A stretch of DNA of 64,000 nt from Streptomyces sp. PR69 (GTDB taxonomy: Bacteria > Actinomycetota > Actinomycetes > Streptomycetales > Streptomycetaceae), in assembly GCF_026420845.1 (NCBI RefSeq), contig NZ_JAOWCB010000006.1, positions 124,001-188,000 of the forward strand, in the 5' to 3' direction. Of this stretch, positions 54,084 to 62,590 are shown one piece after another. Position 1 is the first letter of the stretch; each line of letters opens with the position of its first letter. The notes beneath the pieces were generated by a model. It was not told where the DNA came from and ran no database searches. It saw only the letters and a program-made list of their open reading frames with translations. The position numbers were made by a program, and so were the translations under genes.

Positions 54084-54257
54084 GTGCGCGCCATCCGGGT
54101 ACAGGTTCGCACCGCGCACGCGGCAGGAATGACACCCTGCGAGACGGAGCGCGCGGCCGAGTGTGCGGTTACGCCCGTGCACCATCTCGAACTTGGCGTG
54201 CGCACCTCCCATCACTACACCCAACACGTCTCTTTTCGACCGGAATTGAGCCCATGA
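54084..54257 (+). CDS. Small protein leading the glycosylase/radical-SAM operon
   Basis: This 57-residue frame (MRAIRVQVRTAHAAGMTPCE, then TERAAECAVTPVHHLELGVR) starts at GTG 54084 behind a near-perfect ribosome site AGGAGGG and ends with its stop overlapping the next gene's ATG (ATGA, 54254-54257). This coupling is the same as in the rest of the operon, which argues that it is translated. It contains two Cys and several His. No family is recognised; it could also be a leader that couples translation. Confidence 0.7.
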   Translation: MRAIRVQVRTAHAAGMTPCETERAAECAVTPVHHLELGVRTSHHYTQHVSFRPELSP

Positions 54258-55093
54258 GCGCGAAGATCATTACGGAACACCCCGCATGGCGCACGACCCC
54301 CAAGGGGGAGCAGGCCCGCCTCGTCGAGCACGAGGGCGCCGCGTGGCTCGCCATCTGGAACCACCGGAGCGAGCATCTCGCACTACAAGCCATCACGGGT
54401 GACCCTGCCGCCGAGCAGCCGCCCGTCGCCTACACGTCACCGATCGACCTGCCCACCACTCCCGAGCAAGCCGTGCCGCTGCTCGACGAGTTGGTGCGCT
54501 TGGGCACCGTGGCACGTCTCACCAACCCCTCGTTGTGGGACGCGATCGTTACGGCGATCCTCCGCCAGGTCGTGAGTGCGAAGCAGGCTCGACGACGCCA
54601 CCAGTCGTTCTACGCCGCGTACGGGCGCAACTTCACTACGGCGACCGGCGAGTTCGCGCTCGTGCCGACTCCTGAGACGGTGCTCGCCCTCCCTGACGAC
54701 GGATTCGCCGCCGTCGGAACGAAGTTCAACCGCACCGCGCTGCTTGCTGCTGCCGAGGCGTACCTCGACCGCGGCGAGCAGTGGGTCACCCTCGACCCCG
54801 AAAGCCTGATCAAAGAACTTGTCGAGGTGCCCCGCATCGGTCCGTGGACCGCCGCCGCAGCCGCGGCTGACTTCACAGGCGACTTTTCGATCTACCCGCA
54901 CGGCGACCTCGCTGTGCGCACATGGGCCCGGAAGGCGGCCCCCATCCTCGAACTCCCCAGTTCCGACTTCGAGTTCGAGGCCATGTGGCGCCGATGGGCG
55001 CCCGATCGCACCCAACTGCACGCCCTGACCCTTTTCACTCTCACGTGGGGGAGCAATGACCTTAACGACCACGGAGGACGGCACCGCCTCTGA
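54254..55093 (+). CDS. HhH-GPD DNA glycosylase-like protein
   Basis: This 279-residue protein resembles AlkA-type base-excision glycosylases: AIVTAILRQVVSAKQARRRH, then LPDDGFAAVGTKFNRTALLA, the helix-hairpin-helix ELVEVPRIGPWTAAAAAADF, and the catalytic-type Asp in YPHGDLAVRTWARKA. It lacks the C-terminal iron-sulfur cluster of Nth/MutY. It may remove a modified base, or, given its neighbours, act on one made locally. It overlaps the radical SAM gene by 38 bases. Confidence 0.85.
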   Translation: MSAKIITEHPAWRTTPKGEQARLVEHEGAAWLAIWNHRSEHLALQAITGDPAAEQPPVAYTSPIDLPTTPEQAVPLLDELVRLGTVARLTNPSLWDAIVTAILRQVVSAKQARRRHQSFYAAYGRNFTTATGEFALVPTPETVLALPDDGFAAVGTKFNRTALLAAAEAYLDRGEQWVTLDPESLIKELVEVPRIGPWTAAAAAADFTGDFSIYPHGDLAVRTWARKAAPILELPSSDFEFEAMWRRWAPDRTQLHALTLFTLTWGSNDLNDHGGRHRL

Positions 55094-56546
55094 CCTGATC
55101 GCCGGTGCCGACCCGCTCCGCGTCCTCGACGCCCTGTTCGTGAACGCGCCACTCCGTGACTACGCCCTGCGGCCCCGGACGAACGACTACACCCTGCCGG
55201 TCCTCGGGATGGCGTACATCGCGACGTACGCGCAGCAGGCCGGTTTCCACGTGGGCGTGCTGGACGCCGAGGCGCACGGGCTCGGCATCGACGAGACCAC
55301 CCACCTGATCAACACCGTCCGGCCTCGATGGGTGGGGATGAACCTGCTCGCCCCCACGTACGAGATGTCGGCCCGGATCGCCGCCGACCTCGACCCCGAG
55401 ATCGCACTCATGGTCGGGGGCCACCACGCCCGCGCGATGCCCGACCGCATCCTCGGCGACCCGCGCATGGGCAACCTACGCGCCCTGGTGATCGGCGAGG
55501 GCGAGACGCGCGTCGCCGCACTGCTCGCCGACGAGCGCCGCCGCGCCGAGCTGCCCGGGGTGATGTGGCGCGACCGGCTGCTCGGCACCCACGCCGCCGG
55601 AATCGCGCGCGACAAGGCCGACTGGCTCAGCCCGGACATAGACGCCCTGCCGCTCGTGAACCGCGAGTTCCTGCCGCAAGACCCGTACGGCGCCGACGAC
55701 GGCCGGACCGAGGCGAACATCGTCGGCTCGCGCGGGTGCCCGTACGACTGCGGGTTCTGTGGCGCCGCCGTCTCGGCGAACCCCGACGTCAAGATCCGGC
55801 CCCGCTCGCCCGAGGGCATCGTCGACGAGCTCGACCACCTGCACGAGACCCACGGGACGACCGCGTACCGATTCGTCGACGACCTCTTTCTCGGCGCAAA
55901 ACGGGTGATCGTCCCGCAGATGGAGGCGTTCTCCCGGCACAAGATCGGCGACCGGTACGTGTGGGACGCCACCGGGAGGATCAACGTGTTCGACCGCCTC
56001 GACGACGCCATGCTCGACACGCTCAAGGCGAACGGGCTGCGCGAGGTCGCCCTCGGTATCGAGTCGGGTAGCGATCGCGTGCTTGCCGGGATGGACAAGC
56101 GGATCACGGCCGAGATGACCGCGCAGGTCGCTGCTCGCCTGCTCGCGCGCGGCATCGGCGTGAAGGGCTATTTCATCCTCGGCTACCCCGGGGAGAAGCA
56201 GGAAGACCTCGACGCGACCGTGCGCCACATCCACAACCTGTGGGCCATCGCGGACCGGCATGCCTCCGGCCGGTTCCGGGCGAGCGTGTTCGAGTTCCGG
56301 CCCTACCCCGGCACGCCGATCTGGAAGACGCTCACCGACGCCGGGTACGAGCCCGACACCCTGCTCGCGTACTCCGACGTCGACCTGACCGCGGACGGCG
56401 CCGACGAGTCCATGCGGCAGCGCGACGAGTTCAATTTCTCGGTCGGCGTCCAGTTCGGCACTGTCCCTCTCCCCAAGCTGCGCGCGACGCTCGCTGAGCT
56501 CACCCGCGAACAGCACGACCGCAACCGTCCGGGAGTCGCCGCGTGA
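55056..56546 (+). CDS. Cobalamin-binding-domain radical SAM enzyme
   Basis: This 496-residue enzyme has an N-terminal B12-binding-like domain (about 20-165, with LPVLGMAYIATYAQQAGFHV, GMNLLAPTYEMS, IALMVGGHHARAM) and the radical SAM CxxxCxxC motif in GCPYDCGFCGA near residue 235. The Elp3-like barrel follows (YRFVDDLFLGAKR, EVALGIESGSDRVLAGMDKR, GYFILGYPGEKQEDLDATV). Members methylate or rearrange unactivated carbons; OxsB, which acts on a nucleotide, is one precedent. The substrate is unknown. It is coupled on both sides within the operon. Confidence 0.92.
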   Translation: MTLTTTEDGTASDLIAGADPLRVLDALFVNAPLRDYALRPRTNDYTLPVLGMAYIATYAQQAGFHVGVLDAEAHGLGIDETTHLINTVRPRWVGMNLLAPTYEMSARIAADLDPEIALMVGGHHARAMPDRILGDPRMGNLRALVIGEGETRVAALLADERRRAELPGVMWRDRLLGTHAAGIARDKADWLSPDIDALPLVNREFLPQDPYGADDGRTEANIVGSRGCPYDCGFCGAAVSANPDVKIRPRSPEGIVDELDHLHETHGTTAYRFVDDLFLGAKRVIVPQMEAFSRHKIGDRYVWDATGRINVFDRLDDAMLDTLKANGLREVALGIESGSDRVLAGMDKRITAEMTAQVAARLLARGIGVKGYFILGYPGEKQEDLDATVRHIHNLWAIADRHASGRFRASVFEFRPYPGTPIWKTLTDAGYEPDTLLAYSDVDLTADGADESMRQRDEFNFSVGVQFGTVPLPKLRATLAELTREQHDRNRPGVAA

Positions 56547-57199
56547 ACTCACACCCCGGCGTGTTCGTCACGATCGACGGCCCGGGCGCGGTCGGCAAGT
56601 CCACCACGGTCGCCGAGCTCGGACGTCTGCTCGCCAGCCGCGGAAGCGGCGTCCACACGACGGCCGAGCCCTCGTCCAGCGAACTCGGCGAGTTCACCCG
56701 GTCCAAGGCGGACCACATCCGCGGACGCGCACTCGCCTGTCTCGTCGCGGCGAACCGGTATGAACACATCGAAGTCGAGCTCGACCCGGTACTCAAGGCC
56801 GGCTATACCGTCGTCTGCGACCGCTACCTCGCGTCGAGTCTCGTTCTCCAACAGCTCGACGGCGTGCCCGAGCCCTTCGTGCTCGCCCTGAACCGGCACG
56901 TCCTGCTGCCCGACCTGGCCGTGATCCTCACCGCACAACCGGAGACCATCGCGGCCCGCCTCGCCGAACGTGGAAAGCGCCACCGCTTCCACGACGCCCC
57001 GACCGGACCGGCCCGAGAGGTCGAGCTCTACCGCGATGCTGCACAGACCTTGATGATTCTCGGCGTCGAGGTGCTCGTGCTCGACTCGACCGACGCCACC
57101 CCTACGGATGTAGCGAAGCGAATCGCCGACGCCCTGTCCCCTCCCGGGGGTAGCGTCGTCAACCACAGCAAGCACGACGATCCCACGGTGAACTCATGA
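56543..57199 (+). CDS. Thymidylate-kinase-like P-loop kinase
   Basis: This 218-residue protein has Walker A TIDGPGAVGKSTTVAEL (near 11-26), the dTMP-kinase DRY motif CDRYLASSLVLQQLDG, VILTAQPETIAARLAERGKR and a LID-like HRFHDAPTGPAREVE. The P-loop differs from housekeeping Tmk (usually GxxGxGKT), so it is a paralog, perhaps for a modified nucleotide. GTG start overlaps the radical SAM stop by four bases; its own stop overlaps the NUDIX gene. Confidence 0.87.
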   Translation: MNSHPGVFVTIDGPGAVGKSTTVAELGRLLASRGSGVHTTAEPSSSELGEFTRSKADHIRGRALACLVAANRYEHIEVELDPVLKAGYTVVCDRYLASSLVLQQLDGVPEPFVLALNRHVLLPDLAVILTAQPETIAARLAERGKRHRFHDAPTGPAREVELYRDAAQTLMILGVEVLVLDSTDATPTDVAKRIADALSPPGGSVVNHSKHDDPTVNS

Positions 57200-57639
57200 A
57201 CGCAGCACCCGCGGCCCCCGTGATCGACACGCATGTGATCCTGCGCGACGGCGACAAGATCCTGCTGTCACAGCGCGGGGGCCCCTACGGCTACGGCCGG
57301 TGGCACGCCCCCTCGGGCAAGCTCGACGCCGGCGAGCCGCTCACCATCGGCGCCGCACGCGAGCTGCGGGAAGAGACCGGCGTCGAGGTCGACCCCGAGC
57401 GCCTGCGGCTTGTGCACGTCGTGCACCACAAGCAGAGTCCCGAGGTTGCGCGAATCGGCCTGTTCTTCCTGGCCACGACGTGGCAGGGCGAGCCGGTCAA
57501 CCGCGAGCCCGAGAAGTGTCTCGACCTGCGGTGGTGGTCCGTGCACGAGCTGCCCGAGGACATCATCGAGTACCCCGCCGCCGGACTGCTCGGCTACCTC
57601 GACGGCGGCGAGCCGCTCACCGAACACGGTTGGTCGTAA
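57196..57639 (+). CDS. NUDIX hydrolase
   Basis: This 147-residue MutT-like hydrolase has a complete NUDIX box, GKLDAGEPLTIGAARELREE followed by TGV, and the WHAPSGKLDAGE substrate region. NUDIX enzymes cleave nucleoside diphosphate-X compounds. It is the last gene of the operon (ATGA overlap with the kinase gene), followed by a strong terminator. It may remove a toxic or modified nucleotide made by the pathway. Confidence 0.93.
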   Translation: MNAAPAAPVIDTHVILRDGDKILLSQRGGPYGYGRWHAPSGKLDAGEPLTIGAARELREETGVEVDPERLRLVHVVHHKQSPEVARIGLFFLATTWQGEPVNREPEKCLDLRWWSVHELPEDIIEYPAAGLLGYLDGGEPLTEHGWS

Positions 57640-57660
57640 GGCACGGCCAACAGGCAGCCG

Positions 57661-57698
57661 CCGCCCCCGCCACGGGCTGCTCCTCGTGGCGGGGGCGG
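57661..57698 (+). terminator. Terminator of the five-gene operon
   Basis: Perfect 14-bp arms (CCGCCCCCGCCACG at 57661-57674, complement at 57685-57698) with a 10-base loop, 22 bp after the NUDIX stop. Confidence 0.9.
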
Positions 57699-57757
57699 TC
57701 GGCGCTTCGACCTCGTACAGACCTGCCCGGGGCCGTCAGTCGGCGCCCGGCCCGGGC

Positions 57758-58315
57758 CTACTTCGACGGCTGGGTCAGATGGGCGAAGGCCTCAAGGTTG
57801 CGCGTGGATTCCCCGCGCGAGACCCGCCACTCGTACTCCCGCTTGATCGCACTGGCGAAGCCCAGCTCCAGCAGGGTGTTGAACGATCCGTCGGCCGCCT
57901 CCAGCACCGTGCCCAGCAGCCGGTCCAGCTCCTCGGGGGACACCACCGACAGCGGCAGTCTGCCGACGAGATAGATGTCGCCGAGCCGGTCAATCGCGTA
58001 ACTCAGCCCGTACAGCTTGAGGTTGCGCTCCAGCAGCCAGCGGTGCACCGCCGCGTCGTTCTCGTCGGGATGGCGGATGACGAAGGCATTGACGGAGAGC
58101 GAGTGGTTGCCGATGAGGAGGGAGCAGGTGGTGGACAGCTTGCGGGTGCCGGGGAGTTTGACGACGTACGAGCCCGGTTCCGGACGCTCCCATTCCAGGT
58201 CGGCGTCGTCGAGGGTCTGCTCGACGATCCGCGCGATGTCGTCGTTCCGTGCGCGTGAGTTCTGTGCGTTCGGGTTCCGTGCGTTCGGGTTCCGTGCGTC
58301 TGGTGCCTCAGCCAT
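57758..58315 (-). CDS. YbjN-domain protein
   Basis: This 185-residue protein has an N-terminal ARNPNARNPNA repeat encoded by a 15-bp tandem repeat, then a YbjN-type alpha/beta domain (IARIVEQTLDDADLEW, LLIGNHSLSVNAFVIRHPDE, RWLLERNLKLYGLSYAIDRL, VVSPEELDRLLGTVLEAAD). YbjN folds resemble secretion chaperones and affect regulation in enterobacteria. It lies 37 bp downstream of mshA on the same strand, a conserved actinobacterial pairing. Confidence 0.9.
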   Translation of the reverse strand: MAEAPDARNPNARNPNAQNSRARNDDIARIVEQTLDDADLEWERPEPGSYVVKLPGTRKLSTTCSLLIGNHSLSVNAFVIRHPDENDAAVHRWLLERNLKLYGLSYAIDRLGDIYLVGRLPLSVVSPEELDRLLGTVLEAADGSFNTLLELGFASAIKREYEWRVSRGESTRNLEAFAHLTQPSK

Positions 58316-58352
58316 GGGCTGAGCGTACGTCAGCGGCGCCCTCCCGGCGGGG

Positions 58353-59801
58353 TCAGACGTGGCGCAGCCGGTGGCGGCGGTGATGGTGGTGCCCGCCGCG
58401 CTGCCCGTGCCGCTGGGCGTGGTCGTACATCGCGGCCGTATAGACGTCCGCCGTCCTCGCCGCGGCCGTGTCCCAGCCGAAGGAGCGGGCGTGGCGGGCG
58501 GCCGCCTCGCCCATCCGGGCCAAGCGGTCCGGATCGGCCAGCAGGCCGGACAGCGCGTCCGCGTAGTCGGCCGGGTCGTGGCCGGGCACCAGCACGCCGG
58601 TCAGCCCGTCGCGGACGGCCACCGGCAGCCCGCCGACCTCGGCCGCCACCACCGGGGTGCCGCAGGCTTGCGCCTCGATCGCGACCAGGCCGAACGACTC
58701 GCTGTAGGAGGGCATCACCAGGACGGACGCGGCCCGGAACCAGTCGGCAAGCCGGTCCTGCCCCACCGGCGGCTGGAAGTGGACGAGGTCCGCGATGCCG
58801 AGCCGGGCGGCCAGCTTCTGCAGGCCCTCCGGCTTGGCGAGACCGCTGCCGCTCGGCCCGCCGACGACCGGCACGAAGAGACGGGAGCGCAGCGAGGGGT
58901 CGCGCTCCAGCAGCAGCGCGACCGCGTGCAGCAGGATGTCCGGGGCCTTCAGCGGCTGTATGCGGCCGGCGAAGAGCGGGATGAACGCGTCCTGCGGCAG
59001 GCCGAGGCGCACCCGTGCGGCCGCGCGCCCGTCGCGCCCAGCGCTCTCACTGAGCCCATCGCTCCCAGTGAGCCCACCGCTCCCGCTGAGCCCGTCGCGC
59101 CCGGCGGCCGGACGGAAGCGTTCCAGATTGACGCCGGGGTGGACGACGGCGACCTTGGCGGGATCGGCGTCATAGTGGCGCACCAGCTCGTCGGCCTCCT
59201 CCGCGGTGTTCGCGATCAGCCGGTCGGCCGCGCGCACGATCTGCGTCTCGCCGATCACCCGGGCCGCCGGCTCGGGGGTGTCGCCCTCGGCCAGCGAGGC
59301 GTTCTTGACCTTGGCCATGGTGTGCATGGCGTGCACAAGCGGCACGCCCCAGCGTTCGGCGGCCAGCCAGCCGACATGGCCGGAGAGCCAGTAGTGCGAG
59401 TGGACCAGGTCGTAGTGGCCGGGACGGTGGCCCGCCCACGCCTGCATCACGCCGTGGGTGAAGGCGCACAGCTGCGCGGGCAGCTCCTCCTTGGCCAGCC
59501 CCTCGTACGGGCCCGCGTCCACATGGCGTACGAGCACGCCCGGCGCGAGTTCCACGGCCGGCGGCAGCCCGCCCGCGGACGCGCGCGTGAATATCTCGAC
59601 CTCGACGCCGGCGGCGGCCAGCCGCTTGGCGAGCTCGACGATATAGACGTTCATGCCGCCCGCGTCGCCCGTGCCCGGCTGGTGCAGGGGCGAGGTGTGG
59701 ACGCTGAGCATGGCCACGCGGCGGGGCCGGCGGTGACCGGCGCCGAAGCGGAGGCGCGGGGCCGGGAGGCTGCCGCTGAGGCGGGACACGTACTGGCTCA
59801 C
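58353..59801 (-). CDS. mshA: D-inositol-3-phosphate glycosyltransferase MshA
   Basis: This 482-residue GT4 enzyme joins UDP-GlcNAc and inositol-3-phosphate, the first step of mycothiol synthesis. Motifs are [49 protein letters not shown] and the nucleotide-binding [21 protein letters not shown] 25-residue Ser/Gly repeat insert ([14 protein letters not shown]) sits near residue 250. The C-terminus is a His-rich tail ([14 protein letters not shown]). GTG 59801 is chosen because GAGGAGGA precedes it. Confidence 0.94.
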   Translation of the reverse strand: MSQYVSRLSGSLPAPRLRFGAGHRRPRRVAMLSVHTSPLHQPGTGDAGGMNVYIVELAKRLAAAGVEVEIFTRASAGGLPPAVELAPGVLVRHVDAGPYEGLAKEELPAQLCAFTHGVMQAWAGHRPGHYDLVHSHYWLSGHVGWLAAERWGVPLVHAMHTMAKVKNASLAEGDTPEPAARVIGETQIVRAADRLIANTAEEADELVRHYDADPAKVAVVHPGVNLERFRPAAGRDGLSGSGGLTGSDGLSESAGRDGRAAARVRLGLPQDAFIPLFAGRIQPLKAPDILLHAVALLLERDPSLRSRLFVPVVGGPSGSGLAKPEGLQKLAARLGIADLVHFQPPVGQDRLADWFRAASVLVMPSYSESFGLVAIEAQACGTPVVAAEVGGLPVAVRDGLTGVLVPGHDPADYADALSGLLADPDRLARMGEAAARHARSFGWDTAAARTADVYTAAMYDHAQRHGQRGGHHHHRRHRLRHV

Positions 59802-60005
59802 GTCGTCGGTCCTCCTCGCTTGTGGCACACGCCGCCGGGCGCGGAGCGGCGCGGCCGGGCACGGGGCGTCGGCTGGCTGCCCCGCACAGCCGCACAACAG
59901 CTGCGGCCGCCCCTTCCATTTCCCCCTCACCTCCACTTTGCCAAATCATTGCCCAATGGGCGGCACGGCCTCGGGACGCCTCTTCGGGCCCGTACCCTCG
60001 ATGCC

Positions 60006-60791
60006 ATGACGCGCCGCCCCGTAGGCACCGCGACCCGCGGGACGACCAACCCCAACCGGCTCCGCCGCATGGACCGCTGGATCGCCGCTGTGCACGGCCC
60101 GGCGCTGCGCCGCGCCGAGACCCCGCCCGTGGCCGTCGACCTCGGCTATGGGGCGGCCCCCTGGACCGCCGTGGAGCTGCTGACGCGGCTGCGCACCGCC
60201 GACCCCCGCTGCCGGGTCGTCGGCATCGAGATCGACCCGGAGCGGGTCGCGGCGGCGCGTCCGTACGAGCGTGAGGGGCTGGACTTCCGGCACGGCGGCT
60301 TCGAGGTGCCGGCCGGCGGCCCGGTCGCCCTGATCCGGGCGGCGAATGTGCTGCGCCAGTACGACGAGAGCGCGGTCGCGGACGTGTGGCGGCTGCTGTG
60401 CGGGCGGCTGGCCCCCGGCGGGCTGCTGGTGGAGGGGACCTGCGACGAGATCGGCCGGCGGCATGTGTGGGTGGCGCTCGGGCCTGGGGGGCCGCGGACC
60501 GTGACGTTCGCCACGCGGCTCGGCTCGCTGGAGCGCCCCTCGGACCTCGCGGAACGGCTGCCGAAGGCCCTGATCCACCGCAATGTGCCGGGGGAGCCGG
60601 TCCATGCGTTCCTGCGGGACTTCGACCGGGCGTGGGCGGCGGCCGCCCCGTACGCCTCACTGGGGGCGCGGCAGCGCTGGATCAGCGCCGTACGGGAGTT
60701 GGCGGCCGACTGGCCGGTGCGCGACGACCGGCGGCGGTGGCGGCAGGGGGAAGTGACGGTCGCCTGGGAGGCGCTCGCGCCGGGGCTGTGA
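60006..60791 (+). CDS. Class I SAM-dependent methyltransferase-like protein
   Basis: This 261-residue protein has a Rossmann fold with VAVDLGYGAAPWTAVELLTRL (motif I, about 43-62), VVGIEIDPERVAAARPY, and RLAPGGLLVEGTCDEIGRRH. It lacks a recognised substrate domain. ATG 60006 has no ribosome site, but TACCCT seven bases before it suits leaderless expression. It is divergent from mshA. Confidence 0.85.
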   Translation: MTRRPVGTATRGTTNPNRLRRMDRWIAAVHGPALRRAETPPVAVDLGYGAAPWTAVELLTRLRTADPRCRVVGIEIDPERVAAARPYEREGLDFRHGGFEVPAGGPVALIRAANVLRQYDESAVADVWRLLCGRLAPGGLLVEGTCDEIGRRHVWVALGPGGPRTVTFATRLGSLERPSDLAERLPKALIHRNVPGEPVHAFLRDFDRAWAAAAPYASLGARQRWISAVRELAADWPVRDDRRRWRQGEVTVAWEALAPGL

Positions 60792-60990
60792 GCCGCGGGG
60801 GAACGCACCTCGGGGAACGCGGAGGCGGCGTCGCCCGTCTCAAGGGGCGGGGTGGCCGGGCGGTCGGAAGTCGTCCGTCGCCGGGTCTGTCGCTTTCCCG
60901 CACGTCATGGCACTATCGCGTGGGCTCGATACGTTACTGACGGTAAATCAGACAACGGAAAATCAGACAGAGGGTCCTGGAGGGGGAGCC

Positions 60991-62118
60991 GTGAACCGAC
61001 GCCGCTGTGCCGCTGCCGCGATCCATGTGGTGTGCGCGCTGGCCACGGTGACCGCGCTGAGTGTGCTGGCGTCGCCGGGCACGGCGTTCGCCGCGCCGGC
61101 GCCTCCCCCAACGGCCCCCGCGACCCCAGCAGATCCCGTGGCTCCAACGCCCCCCGCGGCTCAGGCCGGCGAGCCGGAGAACAAGAAGACGCTGGACGAA
61201 GTACGCCGGGAAATCGACGCCCTCTACCGCCAGGCCGCCTCCGCGACCGACGCGTACAACCTCGCCGAGGAGCGGGCGGAGAAGCAGTCGGCCGAGATCG
61301 TCCGGCTGGCCCGCGAGATCGTCAGGGGCGAGGCCCGGATCAAGGAGCTCAAGGACCGCGCGGGCGCGGCCGCCCGTGCCCAGTACCGGGGCGGCGGGCT
61401 GCCCCCTGAGGCGCAGTTGGCGCTCACCGACGACCCCCGGCTGTTCCTGGACGGAGTCGGCAGACTCCAGGAGAGCCAGAAGGCCACCAAGGACCTTCTC
61501 TCCGAACTGAACCGCGTCCAGGCCGATCTGACCGCGTACGCGAAGTCCGCCAGCGACCACTGGACGGAGCTCGAAGCCCACCGCGTCAGGCAGGAGAAGG
61601 CCAAGAAGGCCATCAACGCCAAGATCGAGGCGGCGAAGAAGCTGGAGGACGAGCTGGAGAAGGAGGAGCGGGAGCGGCTCCTCCAGCTCGAACGCCGGGC
61701 GCAGTACGAGGCGCAGGCCAAGTGGCTCGACTCCGGCGCGCTGAAGGAGATCAACCGCAGCGCGAGCGACCAGGGCAAGAAGGCGCTGGAGTTCGCGACG
61801 GGGCAGATAGGCAAGCCGTACGTGTGGGGCGCCGAGGGCCCGGACTCATACGACTGCTCGGGGCTGACGTCGCAGGCGTGGGCGGCGGCCGGGCGCACCA
61901 TCCCGCGCACCTCGCAGGAGCAGTGGCGGCTGCTGCCCAGGATCGATGTCAAGGACATGCGCCCCGGCGACTTGATCATCTACCACGCGGACGCCAGCCA
62001 TGTGGGAATGTACGTGGGCGACGGCGCGATCGTGCACGCCCCGCGTCCGGGCCGCGATGTCACCCTCGCGGGCGCGGGCTCAATGAAGATCCTCGGAGTC
62101 GTACGCCCCGACAAATGA
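60991..62118 (+). CDS. Secreted NlpC/P60 cell-wall hydrolase
   Basis: This 375-residue protein has a signal peptide (cleavage near AFAAP), a Pro-rich linker, a long coiled coil (about 70-250), and a C-terminal NlpC/P60 domain. The catalytic Cys is in YDCSGLTSQAW near 289, with His in ADASHVGMYVGDG near 336 and VHAPRPGRD. It cleaves peptidoglycan stem peptides, as RipA does. GTG 60991 follows AGGGGGAG. I saw no c-di-AMP riboswitch in its leader. Confidence 0.94.
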   Translation: MNRRRCAAAAIHVVCALATVTALSVLASPGTAFAAPAPPPTAPATPADPVAPTPPAAQAGEPENKKTLDEVRREIDALYRQAASATDAYNLAEERAEKQSAEIVRLAREIVRGEARIKELKDRAGAAARAQYRGGGLPPEAQLALTDDPRLFLDGVGRLQESQKATKDLLSELNRVQADLTAYAKSASDHWTELEAHRVRQEKAKKAINAKIEAAKKLEDELEKEERERLLQLERRAQYEAQAKWLDSGALKEINRSASDQGKKALEFATGQIGKPYVWGAEGPDSYDCSGLTSQAWAAAGRTIPRTSQEQWRLLPRIDVKDMRPGDLIIYHADASHVGMYVGDGAIVHAPRPGRDVTLAGAGSMKILGVVRPDK

Positions 62119-62590
62119 TCTGTTGATGACCCGTTGAGGTGTGAGGCACTCAACTGGCCCAGTCAGCCGCAGAGGTGACGTGCGCCACTGACTCCGCGTG
62201 ACGTTCGTCATGACGGAGGCCGGTGCTGGGGCGGCAAGTGCTGCCCGATGCTGCGCATATGCCATCGGCGCATAGCGCAAAGCCATTCCGCGCGGGCTCC
62301 GGGACCGCTATGGTCCTCGTCCGGTGGGGCGCGATTCGCCGCCCTGCCGCCCTCGGGGGGAGGGAAGGATTCCAAGGCCGATGCCCGCACCCGCACCCGT
62401 ACCCGTACCGCGACAGAGGAAGGTCCCCCTCGCGGAAGCCGCCCCCGGCGGCGCCGCCGGCACGCCCTCCCTCGACGACGTCACGGTCCGTGACGGCACA
62501 GTCCGTGACGGCACGGTCGGCGAGGGTACGGCCGACGGCGGCGCTGCCTGTGACGGCCCCGTCGGGGGAGCCGGAGCCGGGGAGCTCACC
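62119..62590 (+). other. Upstream region of the receiver/SpoIIE gene
   Basis: About 470 bases. An in-frame ATG at 62381 could extend the next protein by 70 low-complexity residues (VRDGTVRDGT repeats, Pro/Ala-rich), but the strong ribosome site lies just before 62591. The part before 62330 is non-coding; TGACGTGCG and CGTGACGTTCGTCATGAC near 62175-62215 form short inverted repeats. Confidence 0.45.

Noticed and set aside
60792-60990. Possible c-di-AMP (ydaO) riboswitch before the NlpC/P60 gene
   Set aside because: Streptomyces wall-hydrolase genes often have one, but I could not find its conserved core in this leader.
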